From the NCBI RefSeq assembly GCF_003289955.1, contig NZ_QLZR01000001.1:868001-932000 (forward strand): a DNA stretch of 64,000 nucleotides, in the 5' to 3' direction. This DNA is from Planococcus halotolerans. GTDB lineage: Bacteria > Bacillota > Bacilli > Bacillales_A > Planococcaceae. Below, one piece after another: positions 8,279 to 17,111 of this stretch. The notes under the pieces were generated by a model. The model saw nothing but the letters and a program-made list of their open reading frames with translations. It did no database searches and had not been told where the DNA came from. Positions within the stretch are counted from its first letter, which is position 1, and the number at the start of each line of letters is the position of its first letter. A program made the position numbers and the translations under genes.

Positions 8279-9430
8279 ATGACGATGACAAAAGACATAG
8301 TTTATGATGTCGCAATAATCGGTGCCGGCACAATGGGAATGGCTGCCGGTGCATTTTTAGCCCAACAAGATGCAAAAACTTTATTGATCGACGCCTTCGA
8401 TCCACCTCATATAAAAGGAAGCCACCACGGCGATACCCGCCTGATCCGGCATGCATACGGCGAAGGACATCAATACGTTACGTTAGTGAAGCGTGCACAG
8501 CAATTATGGGAAGAACTTGAAAAGCAGACCGGCTATAAAATATTCGAAAAAACCGGCATCCTTGGATTTGGTCCAGGAGACTCCACTTTTCTTGCAGAAA
8601 CAATGGTTTCTGCCAAAAAATACGATTTGCCGCTGGAGATATTGAATAGCGCTGAAATTAAAGAGAGGTGGCCCGGTTTTTCTGTGCCCGACGATTTTAT
8701 CGGGTGCTTTGAATCCCAATCAGGCATTATATACAGCGAAAACGCGATCCGCGCTTATAAAGAAACAGCTATTAAAAACGGCGCAACGCTTGTTACCAAT
8801 ACAGCTGTTCAGCACATTGATGCTAACGACGAGTATGGCGTGAAGATTATTACTGAACATACGGCATTTTATGCAAAAAAAGTAATTGTCACTGCCGGTG
8901 CATGGGCAGCAAAACTGCTGCCGGATCTGGACCTTCCTATACAGCCCACCAGGAAAACTGTCGGATGGTTTGAATCACCTGCAGAACTATATAATGCAGC
9001 CCACTTTCCATCGTTTTATGTAGAAGACCATGGCAAAAAGTATTACGGTTTTCCTGACTTGAACGGTGACGGTCTTAAAATCGGAAGATCAGATGGTGGA
9101 CATGCCATTGACCCCAACATGCAAACGCAGAACTTCGGACATTACGAAACGGATGAAGGTGAGTTAAGGACGGCACTTGAAACCTATATGCCTCACGCAA
9201 ACGGCAAACTCAATCAAGGGAAAACTTGTTTATATACCATATCAAGCGACAATAACTTCATCATAGATTTTCATCCGGACAATAACCGCGTCATTTTTGC
9301 CTGCGGTTTTTCAGGACACGGCTTTAAATTCGGCAGTGTGATGGGAGAAGTTTTGAGCCAGATGGCTGTGGCTGGTCAGAGTCAATATGATATTTCCATC
9401 TTTTCTCTTGAAAGATTCAGGACAAAATAG
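8279..9430 (+). CDS. solA: Monomeric sarcosine oxidase / N-methyl-L-tryptophan oxidase family flavoenzyme
   Basis: A 383-residue FAD enzyme that oxidatively demethylates N-methyl amino acids, giving the amino acid, formaldehyde and peroxide. The Rossmann motif VAIIGAGTMGMAAGAFLA lies at residues about 10-27, followed by GSHHGDTRLIRHAYGEG as in MSOX/MTOX. Cys317 in GKTCLYT corresponds to the cysteine that binds FAD covalently in this family, and CGFSGHGFKFG near the C-terminus is the closing flavin-contact block. Two ATGs (8279 and 8285) fit the GGAGTGG ribosome site. Whether sarcosine or another N-methyl amino acid is the substrate cannot be decided. Terminator shared with the convergent cyclase gene. 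Confidence 0.85.
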   Translation: MTMTKDIVYDVAIIGAGTMGMAAGAFLAQQDAKTLLIDAFDPPHIKGSHHGDTRLIRHAYGEGHQYVTLVKRAQQLWEELEKQTGYKIFEKTGILGFGPGDSTFLAETMVSAKKYDLPLEILNSAEIKERWPGFSVPDDFIGCFESQSGIIYSENAIRAYKETAIKNGATLVTNTAVQHIDANDEYGVKIITEHTAFYAKKVIVTAGAWAAKLLPDLDLPIQPTRKTVGWFESPAELYNAAHFPSFYVEDHGKKYYGFPDLNGDGLKIGRSDGGHAIDPNMQTQNFGHYETDEGELRTALETYMPHANGKLNQGKTCLYTISSDNNFIIDFHPDNNRVIFACGFSGHGFKFGSVMGEVLSQMAVAGQSQYDISIFSLERFRTK

Positions 9431-9441
9431 TTTAAGCATGT

Positions 9442-9480
9442 AAAAGAGCAGACAGCGTTTCTTGCGCTATCTGCTCTTTT
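9442..9480. terminator. Bidirectional terminator
   Basis: AAAAGAGCAGACAGCG pairs with CGCTATCTGCTCTTTT; lies between the convergent solA-type and cyclase genes and has T runs on both strands. Confidence 0.85.
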
Positions 9481-9491
9481 GAGTTCATCCC

Positions 9492-10238
9492 TTACGGCAA
9501 TATGGCGAATGAACGCACCGGGAATCCTGAAGCATTTTCGGCTTTCGGGACGATATTGAATATGACCGCCCCTTTAGCCGGAACCTGGTCCAGGTTCGCA
9601 AGCAACTCGACCTGATAAGTATCCTGATCGAGCACGTAATACTCACCGAGCAAAGCTCCGTTCTTCCGGTAGTCGCTGGCGGAATCGGTGTCGAAGGTTT
9701 CGTGTCCAACTGCCTGTACCCTTCTTTCTTCAAAGAGGAATTTCAATGCTTCTACTGACCAACCCGGAGCATGGCTAACACCTTCTCCATCTTTATTATC
9801 AAATGCTTCTTTATCCGGCCAACGCTTGCTCCAGTCTGTGCGCAGCGCAACGAAAGTACCTTCCTCGATTGTTCCGTGCTGCGCTTCAAATTGTTCAATA
9901 TCGGCAATCCCTAACGTAAAGTCATGGTTCTCTTCCACTTCTTTCGATTTATCGATTACTACAAGCGGCAAGACCAATTCCTTTAACTCCAGTTCATGGA
10001 GGTAGCGGGTATCACGCACAAAATGGATCGGTGCGTCCAGATGAGTTCCATATTGCCCGGGAAATGTGAAGCGCTGGGCAAAAAATCCATCGTCATGTGT
10101 AAACAAGGTTTCGAATTCTGCATCTTCGAAAGCCGAAAAATGCGGCGAATCCGGTCCGAATGCATGGGTCAGGTCAACCCAGCTCTTTTCTTTCAGCAAT
10201 TTGATGGCTTCGATGGTTTCCAGTGTTTTGATGGTCAT
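9492..10238 (-). CDS. Cyclase family protein (kynurenine-formamidase-like metal hydrolase)
   Basis: A 248-residue member of the cyclase/KynB superfamily, metal-dependent amidohydrolases acting on formylkynurenine and other compounds. The metal-binding signature GTHLDAPIHF is at residues about 63-72, preceded by DLTHAFGPDSP, and GHETFDTDSAS with a conserved His-Glu/Asp cluster follows near 174-184. It ends in the conserved FPVRSFAI. RBS AAGGAGG precedes ATG at 10238. The gene is directly downstream of a SAM-I riboswitch, so its product is probably tied to methionine, cysteine or SAM metabolism rather than tryptophan breakdown; that is inference from the leader. Confidence 0.8.
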   Translation of the reverse strand: MTIKTLETIEAIKLLKEKSWVDLTHAFGPDSPHFSAFEDAEFETLFTHDDGFFAQRFTFPGQYGTHLDAPIHFVRDTRYLHELELKELVLPLVVIDKSKEVEENHDFTLGIADIEQFEAQHGTIEEGTFVALRTDWSKRWPDKEAFDNKDGEGVSHAPGWSVEALKFLFEERRVQAVGHETFDTDSASDYRKNGALLGEYYVLDQDTYQVELLANLDQVPAKGAVIFNIVPKAENASGFPVRSFAILP

Positions 10239-10274
10239 ATAAAATTCCTCCTTGGGGATTATGGATAGAGGGCA

Positions 10275-10437
10275 ATAAAAAACCCTCTTCCTGGATAAAG
10301 AAGAGGGTTTGGCATTATAAAGTCAAAATTCTCTTCTCATCTTCAAGCTGTAGCGCTTTTGGATTTAGCACAGTACTTTGCAGTCTGTTGCTGAGGCTTC
10401 AAAGGGCCAAATCCCTCCACCTCTCTTGATAAGAAAG
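10275..10437 (-). promoter_or_regulatory. SAM-I (S-box) riboswitch with terminator
   Basis: Read on the minus strand the leader contains the S-box landmarks in order: TTCTTATC (P1 5'), AAGAGAGGTGGAGGG, GGCCC, GAAGCCTCAGCAAC, GTGCTAAATCC, and GATGAGAA, which pairs with the first segment to close P1 (aptamer about 10329-10437). An expression-platform terminator follows: AACCCTCTTC/GAAGAGGGTT plus TTTTTT (10275-10310). SAM binding is expected to favour the terminator and switch off the downstream cyclase-family gene. Confidence 0.92.
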
Positions 10438-10549
10438 TCATTATTCAATTGGTTATTCATTATCCTACATTCTGTTGTTTGAAAAGTCAATTTAATTTAA
10501 AGCGTTTTGTTGTAAAATAAGTGCTGAATGAGAAAGCCAACTTCCTCCT

Positions 10550-11743
10550 CTACTCCAATTCCTCTTCAGCAATCAGCTTAAATCCTTCAATGATCGTGTC
10601 TTCTTCCACTTCAATCAGCAAACAGCGCTTGCCGTTGTAATTGACTTCTTTGACGTAACGTAAGTCTTGCGGGCTGATCTTGATATCCGCTACTTTTGTG
10701 CTGATCTTAATCGATTTTGAAGCATAGCTTGGCACAATGTGGCTGGCTTTCATCTCGTAATTGCGGTCTTCTACGACCTGCTGGAATGCCCGCTCCACTT
10801 TTTCCGTGCTCAAATCCTTCACGCCGCTCGCCTTCAGCACACGCTCCATCTCTTTCGCATCCAGTACAGGTGCATCTTCGTCTTCGTCGTCGTACTCCTC
10901 ATCGACCACCAGCATGGCGTTGATTTCATCGTAAACATTGGCCAGTGTTTTCGAATTTACTTCGTCCCCGATGACGGCTTTGACGATTTCCTCGAACACC
11001 GCTTTGTCTTCCTCGGCCGTGACGATTTCATCACCGTTCAGCACATTCTCGATAAACTGGAAATCCGGTTTATTCGCTTTGCTCGCCGCGTAAAGTACGT
11101 GATGAATGTCGGCTGCGTTGTCCGTAAAGCTCGGGAACAGGAATCCACCGATCGGCGAAGTCAATTTGATGACCGGATCCGTCACCAGGTTCGACTTGAA
11201 TTCCTTCTCGACGAAATCGAACACCAGCGAACTTTTCGGCAGCTCGGTCGTGTTCATGCTGCACAAGATGAACGGCGTCGTGAACACTTCATCACGCATA
11301 TCGATTTCCGTTTCATCCGCCTCGCGCTTTGTCGCCTTAAAATAAGTCCCTCGAATGAACGTGACGACCATGTCCTTTTCATACTGCTTGTCCTGCACCA
11401 TTTTCAACGCAAGATGCTGCATATTCTCTTGCCACTCGGCCGTGTCATCCGCCTCAAGCCCTTCATAAAGAAGATGCTGCGTGTGGTCCGTCTGTCCTTC
11501 TTCCTGTGGCTGGAACTTCACTTCAAACAGCTTCTGATCCAGCTTTCCGCCCAATACCTTTTTGAAGTTAGCAAGAAACAGTTCCTGCTGCTCGCGGTCC
11601 AATAAAGAAAAGGAGCGGCTCTCTTCGTGAAAAATTTCACTGCTTTCCTTTTGGATATATACATTATAAATTTCAGCGATTTTCAATAAATCCGTATCCA
11701 GCTTAAACCGTTTGCGGATATCGGCTATGTCTTTCTTATTCAT
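10550..11743 (-). CDS. DUF4317 family protein
   Basis: A 397-residue soluble protein whose start MNKKDIADIRKRFKLDTDLLKI and FNVYI/ESSEIFHEESRSF segment match the DUF4317 family of Firmicutes. The function is unknown. An acidic low-complexity stretch (VVDEEYDDEDEDAP, about residues 275-288) separates the main domain from a C-terminal part rich in beta strands (ASKSIKISTKVADIKISPQDLRYVKEV). The ribosome site (GGGAG) is about 12 bases before ATG. No neighbour on its strand within 300 bases upstream, so it is probably transcribed alone. Confidence 0.75.
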   Translation of the reverse strand: MNKKDIADIRKRFKLDTDLLKIAEIYNVYIQKESSEIFHEESRSFSLLDREQQELFLANFKKVLGGKLDQKLFEVKFQPQEEGQTDHTQHLLYEGLEADDTAEWQENMQHLALKMVQDKQYEKDMVVTFIRGTYFKATKREADETEIDMRDEVFTTPFILCSMNTTELPKSSLVFDFVEKEFKSNLVTDPVIKLTSPIGGFLFPSFTDNAADIHHVLYAASKANKPDFQFIENVLNGDEIVTAEEDKAVFEEIVKAVIGDEVNSKTLANVYDEINAMLVVDEEYDDEDEDAPVLDAKEMERVLKASGVKDLSTEKVERAFQQVVEDRNYEMKASHIVPSYASKSIKISTKVADIKISPQDLRYVKEVNYNGKRCLLIEVEEDTIIEGFKLIAEEELE

Positions 11744-11784
11744 CTTTTATTCCAACTCCCTGGCTAGTAAAATCCGTGTTGCGT

Positions 11785-11828
11785 ACAAAAAAAGAGCATC
11801 CAAAGCTGAGTCAGCTTTTGGTGCTCTT
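11785..11828 (-). repeat. Repeated terminator-like hairpin, copy 1
   Basis: On the minus strand AAGAGCACCAAAAGCTGA pairs with TCAGCTTTGGATGCTCTT followed by a T7 run. Closely related hairpins on the same strand lie at 13748-13790 and 14858-14900. Each has a TATAAT-like hexamer 3 to 5 bases before the stem. Probably an intrinsic terminator that has been copied. Confidence 0.6.
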
Positions 11829-12015
11829 ACATTATAACAAGTTTTGGAGCGAAGAAAGGGCTGCTCTTAAAAGTCAGTTTTCTAATATCGGAAGCAGCTT
11901 TGTTTTTTCGATTCACCCACTTCCTGACTTCCGTCATTGTTCCAATATCAACAAAGAAGCCAATTTATGCCTGGAACATTTTCCTGAACGGAGCCACCGC
12001 TGATAAAGATTCATT

Positions 12016-12050
12016 TTAAAAGGACCTCCATCATTTGATAGAGGTCCTTC
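12016..12050 (-). terminator. Terminator of tcyP
   Basis: AAGGACCTC/GAGGTCCTT stem with T run on the minus strand, 45-75 bases after the tcyP stop codon. Confidence 0.85.
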
Positions 12051-12092
12051 ACTTCATTTTGTTCATTTAGGGAACCAGGAAAAGCACAGCTT

Positions 12093-13487
12093 TTAAATAG
12101 TCACTTCTTTTTCTATTGTCCCAGTATCATTAAATGTTTTTATATTGAGCTTCTTCATGATCTTGGAAGTTAATGTACCTGATAACATTGCTCCATTTAC
12201 ATTTAATGCTGTACGGCCCATATCGATCAATGGCTCTACAGAAATAAGCAGACCCGCTAAAGCTACAGGAAGACCCATGGAAGAAAGTACGATCAACGCT
12301 GCAAAAGTTGCACCGCCGCCAACTCCGGCAATACCAAACGAGGTTATTCCAACGATCAGAACCAATTGAGCGATGAACATAGGAGTGAATGGATCGATTC
12401 CCTGCGATGGAGCGATCATAACAGCCAACATCGCTGGATAGATTCCCGCACATCCATTTTGACCGATGGTCGCCCCGAATGAGGCAGACATATTGGCACT
12501 GCCCTGATCTACTCCAAGGCTATTTTTCTGCGTTTGAATATTAAGCGGAATCGTACCTGCGCTCGAGCGTGATGTAAAGGCGAAGCCGAGCACTGGCAGT
12601 ACTTTCCGGAGGAATGTTAACGGATTGAGTCCAAACAAGCCGATTACGATTAAATGTATAATAAACATCGCTAATAAGGCCGCATAAGAAGCCCCCACAA
12701 ATTTACCTAATTCCAGAATTCCTCCGACATTCGTGCTTGCGACTGTATTTGCCATCAACGCTAAAATACCATATGGCGTCAACCGAAGGATCAGTGTAAC
12801 GATCCGCATTACAATCGCATAAATGGCATTCATCCAATTAATAAAAACCTGTGCCTGCTCTTCTTGTTTTCTGCGGACTCCAAGAACAGCAACCCCGACA
12901 ATAATTGAAAAAATGACTATTGCGATTGTGGAAGTGGCACGGGCGCCTGTCATGTCCAAAAATGGATTCGACGGGATAAAACTTAAGATTTGCTGTGGTA
13001 TCGTCATATCTTCAACCGTACCTAATCTTTCTTCCAAAGCGATGCCCCGATCACTTTCCGCTTGTCCGGCCTGGATTTGTCCAGCATCCAAGTTAAAGAC
13101 TGAAGCGGCAGCAATACCGACAAGTGCTGCTGCCATTGCGGTTGCCACCAAGATACCGATGATCCATGCTGACATTTTCCCTAAATCAGAAGACTTATCC
13201 AAATTGATAATCGACTGAATGATCGACACCATAATAAGCGGGATTACAATCATCATCAATAGGCTTACATAGCCTCTGCCGACAATATTAAACCAGTCAG
13301 TGGTGGTGCTGACTACCGCAGAGTCCGGCTGATAAGCCATCTGCAAAAATGTCCCCAGCAATATACCAAGAACTAGCCCGGTAAGTACACGTTTACTGAA
13401 AGAAACATGTTTTTTCTGCATGTAAAATAAAATACCGATAAGTGCGAGCATAATTAAAACATTCAATAAAACAAACAAAATATCCAC
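12093..13487 (-). CDS. tcyP: L-cystine / dicarboxylate-amino acid:cation symporter (TcyP type)
   Basis: A 464-residue DAACS-family transporter. The N-terminal pattern MQKKHVSFSKRVLTGLVLGILLG and the WFNIVGRGYVSLLMMIVIPLIMVSII block match the L-cystine importer TcyP of Bacillus. Ten or so membrane segments alternate with the conserved substrate hairpin FTSRSSAGTIPLN (about residues 310-322), ASFGATIGQNGCAGIYPAM and the second hairpin region near SMGLPVALAGLLIS. It would import cystine with protons or sodium, supplying sulfur. The start is GTG at 13487 with GAAGGAG 11 bases upstream. The S-box-controlled cyclase lies 3 kb away, but no shared leader was seen here. Confidence 0.85.
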   Translation of the reverse strand: MDILFVLLNVLIMLALIGILFYMQKKHVSFSKRVLTGLVLGILLGTFLQMAYQPDSAVVSTTTDWFNIVGRGYVSLLMMIVIPLIMVSIIQSIINLDKSSDLGKMSAWIIGILVATAMAAALVGIAAASVFNLDAGQIQAGQAESDRGIALEERLGTVEDMTIPQQILSFIPSNPFLDMTGARATSTIAIVIFSIIVGVAVLGVRRKQEEQAQVFINWMNAIYAIVMRIVTLILRLTPYGILALMANTVASTNVGGILELGKFVGASYAALLAMFIIHLIVIGLFGLNPLTFLRKVLPVLGFAFTSRSSAGTIPLNIQTQKNSLGVDQGSANMSASFGATIGQNGCAGIYPAMLAVMIAPSQGIDPFTPMFIAQLVLIVGITSFGIAGVGGGATFAALIVLSSMGLPVALAGLLISVEPLIDMGRTALNVNGAMLSGTLTSKIMKKLNIKTFNDTGTIEKEVTI

Positions 13488-13859
13488 CTGTATCCACTCT
13501 CCTTCACTTGTAATAGAATTAATCGAAACGCAAACACTTTAACGCGTTAATCCGACTAATCCACTCAGAATAGTTTACTTCTTTATTTTATTTGTGTCAA
13601 AGTCATATATAAAAATATTTTGTAAGTTTGTGACATTCATCTAGGCAATTTCTGCAACTGAAAATTGAATTTCACAGTAGAAAAATCGGTGCTGTTTTCC
13701 AGCAGACTTCTTCCTGTGGATTGAATTTTAAAGAAAAACCACTCTGCAAAAAAAGAGCATCTAAAGCTGTTCTTCAGCTTCAGATGCTCTCCTAATTATA
13801 AAAATAACTGGCATGAATAATGGTATGTAAACAGTGTACACGTTTATAAAGCGACCTGT
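13488..13859. other. Intergenic region upstream of tcyP
   Basis: No gene seen in 372 bases. It holds the hairpin at 13748-13790 and must hold the tcyP promoter. No S-box, T-box or clear CymR-like operator was recognised. Confidence 0.4.
13748..13790 (-). repeat. Repeated terminator-like hairpin, copy 2
   Basis: AGAGCATCTGAAGCTG pairs with CAGCTTTAGATGCTCT, followed by a T7 run on the minus strand, 70-110 bases after the deaminase stop codon, where it would act as terminator. Same family as the hairpins at 11785 and 14858. Confidence 0.65.
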
Positions 13860-14342
13860 TTACCTTCTCCTTGCATGTAACTGGCGATGGAGCAGACGGA
13901 CTTGTTCTGCCAATTCAGGGACCGGGCCATCGACTACCGGGGCTTTAATTACATCTTCAATGGCCAAATTCCGGACAGGCGACGGCGTAACCTCCAACTC
14001 ACTTAACCAGCCGGCCAATTGTTCAGATGAACTTGCGTATACGATCCTGCCAAGACCGACCCAGCCGTGAGCCGCTGCACACATCGGGCAATGTTCGCCA
14101 GACGTATAAACCGTCGCCTTGCTTCGTTCTTCAGGAGACAGGTTATTGGCCGCCCACCTGGCAATCGCAAATTCCGGATGTTGCGTATGGTCGCCTCCCG
14201 CCACATGGTTATGGTCTTCAAAAAGCACTTCGCCATCGGCTGAAACCAGCACGGATCCGAACGGCTCGTCGCCTTTCTCCAAAGCCGTTTCCGCCAATTC
14301 CACACAACGGTGCAAATGTTTTAAATCGGTTTCGGTGATCAT
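13860..14342 (-). CDS. Nucleoside / guanine deaminase family protein
   Basis: A 160-residue member of the zinc-dependent cytidine/deoxycytidylate deaminase superfamily. The zinc site is HPEFAIA (His, with the catalytic Glu two residues on; Pro replaces the usual Ala of HAE) and GEHCPMCAAA (the two Cys ligands). GDEPFGSVLVSADGEVLFEDHNHV is the usual strand-loop before the active site. Family members deaminate guanine, cytosine or tRNA adenosine; the length and GDEPFGSVLV segment favour a small-molecule (guanine/nucleoside) deaminase over TadA, but this is not certain. ATG at 14342 follows GAGGAGGG. It lies 33 bases downstream of the SRPBCC gene, so probably in one operon. Confidence 0.8.
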   Translation of the reverse strand: MITETDLKHLHRCVELAETALEKGDEPFGSVLVSADGEVLFEDHNHVAGGDHTQHPEFAIARWAANNLSPEERSKATVYTSGEHCPMCAAAHGWVGLGRIVYASSSEQLAGWLSELEVTPSPVRNLAIEDVIKAPVVDGPVPELAEQVRLLHRQLHARRR

Positions 14343-14375
14343 TTTTGAGCCCTCCTCGTAAATGTTCAATGGAAT

Positions 14376-14819
14376 TCAGTCGGTTTTTTCCTGTTCAATA
14401 TACTCCCTCAACCTCACCAAATGATTCTCATCTTCTTTTTTTAAGATCTTTTCGAAAAAAGGTCTGATAAAAGCATTTTTCAATCCTTTTGATTTTATTG
14501 AGCCAGTGAAGTCAACGGTCGTTCCATTCTCATTGGCCAGGAACTGATACTGATATATCACCGTCATACCTCCACTCTCACTTTTCACCGTATACTTTTG
14601 ATTTGGAATAAATTCAATGACATGAAGGACGGTAACTATTTCATTGGCCCTTACATTTCTGGTTTCCTTGATTTGAGTTCCTACCTGCAGAGTTCCCTCT
14701 GTCAGCTTTTCCGCTTTTATTACATTATCCATAATCTTTGGAGCCTGTTCAAAATCCGTTATGATGGCAAATACGGTTTCCACAGGTGCATCAATATATA
14801 CGCTTTCCTTAAAAGCCAT
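14376..14819 (-). CDS. SRPBCC (START-like) domain protein
   Basis: A 147-residue single-domain protein starting MAFKESVYIDAPVETVFAIITD, the opening strand and helix of the polyketide-cyclase/START-like fold, then FIPNQKYTVKSESGGMTVIYQYQF and a long C-terminal helix (LVRLREYIEQEK). These helix-grip proteins bind hydrophobic ligands or act as cyclases; nothing here shows which. ATG at 14819 has AAGGAG 8 bases upstream; the GTG three codons earlier overlaps that site. Likely co-transcribed with the deaminase. Confidence 0.75.
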   Translation of the reverse strand: MAFKESVYIDAPVETVFAIITDFEQAPKIMDNVIKAEKLTEGTLQVGTQIKETRNVRANEIVTVLHVIEFIPNQKYTVKSESGGMTVIYQYQFLANENGTTVDFTGSIKSKGLKNAFIRPFFEKILKKEDENHLVRLREYIEQEKTD

Positions 14820-14857
14820 GTTGCTCACTCCTTCTCTGACTAAAGAATAGCATATGT

Positions 14858-14900
14858 AAAAAAAGAGCAGCCAGTGCTGTTACGCAGCTTCTGGTGCTCC
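14858..14900 (-). repeat. Repeated terminator-like hairpin, copy 3
   Basis: GGAGCACCAGAAGCTG pairs imperfectly with CAGCACTGGCTGCTCT and is followed by T7 on the minus strand; it lies about 130 bases after the aldo/keto reductase stop. Third copy of the hairpin family at 11785 and 13748. Confidence 0.6.
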
Positions 14901-15026
14901 TTTAGTATAACAATGTTTGATTGTGTGCAATGGCAACTCAGGTGTTGCAGCTGTGTCCGTTCTTTCACTATGAACTCATTTCAATGGACCGTGAAATCCA
15001 TGATGATTCAAGTCTTCATTCAGCAC

Positions 15027-15866
15027 CTATACCCGGTCAAACTCATCCGGATCTGCAAACATACGCTGATCCTTATTAAGGGCATTGATTTTGTCCATAT
15101 CTTCCGGGGAAAGCTCAAAATCGAACACATCCGCATTTTCAGCAATACGATGCGGTTTTACTGACTTTGGAATCGTCACTACTCCCGTTTGCATATCCCA
15201 GCGGATAATAATTTGGGCAGTGGATTTATTATATTTTGCCGCAATGTCAATCAAAATAGGATCATCAAGCAATCCTCCCTGCATTAAAGGAGACCACGCT
15301 TCAAGTTGAATTTTGTGCGCTTTACAGAAATCATGCAATTCCTGCTGATTAAACCGGGGATGATATTCCACTTGATTGACCATCGGCGTTATTTCAGCAT
15401 CTGCAATAATTTCTTCAAGATGATGAACCTTAAAGTTACTCACTCCAATAGCCCGGACACGTCCGTCCTTATAAAGCTTCTCAAGCGCTTTCCAGGTTTC
15501 TGGTGATTTCCCTTGAGAAGGAAGCGGCCAGTGAATTAAATAAAGATCCAAATAGTCCAAGCCCAGTTTCTTCATACTTGCATCAAAAGCAGCAAGGGTC
15601 TCTTCATAGCCATGATCGGCGTTCCAAACTTTTGTCGTAATGAATAATTCTTCTCGGGGTACACCGGATTCAGCAATCGCTTTGCCGACTCCTTCTTCAT
15701 TGCCATAGATGGCGGCCGTATCAATACTTCTGTAGCCGGCTTCAAGCGCGGCTTTTACTGAATTCCCCACTTCTTCCCCGTCTTCGACCTTAAAGACACC
15801 CAGGCCCAGCCAAGGCATTTTCACACCATTATGTAAGGTGGTTGTACTTTGAATATGATTCAACAT
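15027..15866 (-). CDS. Aldo/keto reductase
   Basis: A 279-residue NADPH-dependent aldo/keto reductase of the AKR5 / diketogulonate-reductase-like group. The TIM-barrel signatures are all present: [21 protein letters not shown] (catalytic Asp and Tyr), LFITTKVWN (Lys), [11 protein letters not shown] (His), AIGVSNF, and the cofactor-binding [26 protein letters not shown] near the C-terminus. It would reduce aldehydes or ketones such as methylglyoxal; the real substrate is unknown. ATG at 15866 follows AAGGAG at 8 bases. It is 37 bases downstream of an NAD-dependent epimerase-type gene, probably an operon. Confidence 0.9.
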   Translation of the reverse strand: MLNHIQSTTTLHNGVKMPWLGLGVFKVEDGEEVGNSVKAALEAGYRSIDTAAIYGNEEGVGKAIAESGVPREELFITTKVWNADHGYEETLAAFDASMKKLGLDYLDLYLIHWPLPSQGKSPETWKALEKLYKDGRVRAIGVSNFKVHHLEEIIADAEITPMVNQVEYHPRFNQQELHDFCKAHKIQLEAWSPLMQGGLLDDPILIDIAAKYNKSTAQIIIRWDMQTGVVTIPKSVKPHRIAENADVFDFELSPEDMDKINALNKDQRMFADPDEFDRV

Positions 15867-15903
15867 ACTGATCACTCCTTTTATAAAATTTCAATACATG
15901 GGC

Positions 15904-16752
15904 TTACAGGCTTACATAGTTTCTCCATTTATGAACAGGTTTCCAATTCAGCAGTTTCTTCGCCTTTTCGCTGTTTAATAACGGCTCGAAGCCTGTCAGT
16001 TCTTTTCGGAAGTCTTTTACATCCGGATAGCAAGTTTCCATCAATTGTTTGCTCTCGATATCCATACTCGTTTCATCCGCTCCGATATTAAGGGCGACGG
16101 AACCGAGTCCATCAGCCTCAACAGCCAATCGGTAAGCAGCAGCCGCATCGCGTGTATCAATATAACTCCACAAAATCGTTTTTCGCTGTTCAGGATCGTG
16201 GATGAAACCAGGGAAATTCTGATACATTTCAGGGGCAATGACATTTCCCAATCTGAAGGAAACCACCTGCATACCCGTTCTGCGGTGGATCATATCAGCC
16301 GTGTTTTCATTTACGATCTTGGATAAACCGTAACTTTCCTCAGGCAGTCGCGGATGATCCTCATCTATAGGTACATATTGCGGTTGCAGATCCTGCTTTG
16401 AAAAACAAATCCCGTAAGACGACTCACTCGATGAGATTACAGCCTTTTTAATCCCTAAGCTTCCAGCAGCTTCTAAAATGTTATAAGTGGACATGACATT
16501 ATTCTGGAAAGTCACTTCGTTTGGATGTGAGTATGCAACCGGAATCGCCGCCAGATGGACAACTGCATCCGCACCAGCCAGTACACCATATACTTCACCC
16601 AGATTCGTTAAATCGGTTATGACTGTTCTGCAAAGAACTTCTTTGGGATGCTTGATGTCTGCATTGACCACTTCATAGCCATGGTCTAAAAATTCTTTTA
16701 TAACCTCTCGGCCAAGCAGGCCACTTCCGCCTGTTACAACTATCTTTTTCAA
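15904..16752 (-). CDS. NAD(P)-dependent epimerase/dehydratase (extended SDR)
   Basis: A 282-residue extended short-chain dehydrogenase/reductase. GGSGLLGREV (residues 8-17) is the GxxGxxG dinucleotide motif, HLAAIPVAYSHP the conserved D/HxAA region, and SSSESSYG with YGLSK (Tyr-Lys) the catalytic residues. A C-terminal part for substrate binding follows (DTRDAAAAYRLAVEA, LNWKPVHKWRNYV). Members act on nucleotide sugars or related hydroxy compounds. The start is TTG at 16752, with GGAGGGG five bases upstream; no ATG fits as well. First gene of a probable two-gene unit with the aldo/keto reductase. Confidence 0.85.
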   Translation of the reverse strand: MKKIVVTGGSGLLGREVIKEFLDHGYEVVNADIKHPKEVLCRTVITDLTNLGEVYGVLAGADAVVHLAAIPVAYSHPNEVTFQNNVMSTYNILEAAGSLGIKKAVISSSESSYGICFSKQDLQPQYVPIDEDHPRLPEESYGLSKIVNENTADMIHRRTGMQVVSFRLGNVIAPEMYQNFPGFIHDPEQRKTILWSYIDTRDAAAAYRLAVEADGLGSVALNIGADETSMDIESKQLMETCYPDVKDFRKELTGFEPLLNSEKAKKLLNWKPVHKWRNYVSL

Positions 16753-17111
16753 TCTAACCCCTCCATTTTCTGATCCGTAACATAAGATATTCTATATTTT
16801 TTGTATTGCGCAGATAAAATTTTTTCTCATTCCACTTTGTTTATACCCCGAACTAAGTATACGAATAAGTTTCTTTATTTTCAAATAATTGATAAAGGGA
16901 ATTTTACAGTTCTATAGCTTTCTAAAGATTTTCTGCTTTGAACGAAGTTTATTTTGCCGACTTTAAAATCTTTGAAGATTGAAAGTAATAGCAAAAGACG
17001 ACTCCTGGATTTATTAGGAATCGTCTTTTACTATTCGCTATTTAGCGTGTGGTCCTTCATTTATAATTTACATTCAAAAGTTTAAAAAGAAGGATTCTAA
17101 TACCTTTATCT
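16753..17111. other. Intergenic region
   Basis: No gene seen in 359 bases; contains the terminator at 16993-17030 and the presumed promoter of the epimerase gene. Confidence 0.4.
16993..17030 (-). terminator. Terminator-like hairpin
   Basis: AAAAGACGA.TCCT pairs with AGGA.TCGTCTTTT; T runs on both strands. It would end transcription coming from the hypothetical gene at 17.1 kb. Confidence 0.7.

Larger units (their letters stand above)
11744..12092. other. Intergenic region between DUF4317 gene and tcyP
   Basis: No gene seen. It contains a hairpin of a small repeated type (11785-11828) and the tcyP terminator (12016-12050); the 180 bases between hold only short reading frames without ribosome sites. 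Confidence 0.5.

Noticed and set aside
10052..10065. ATTGCCCGGGAAAT as a second Noc site
   Set aside because: One mismatch in the core and inside a coding sequence where the codons (PGQ) explain it.
11831..11870. A promoter for a small RNA made only of the repeated hairpin
   Set aside because: The TATAAT lies 2-4 bases from the stem, so transcription would start inside it, and no -35 element was found.
13488..13740. S-box or T-box in the tcyP leader
   Set aside because: None of the conserved S-box segments or a T-box TGGNACC motif is present.
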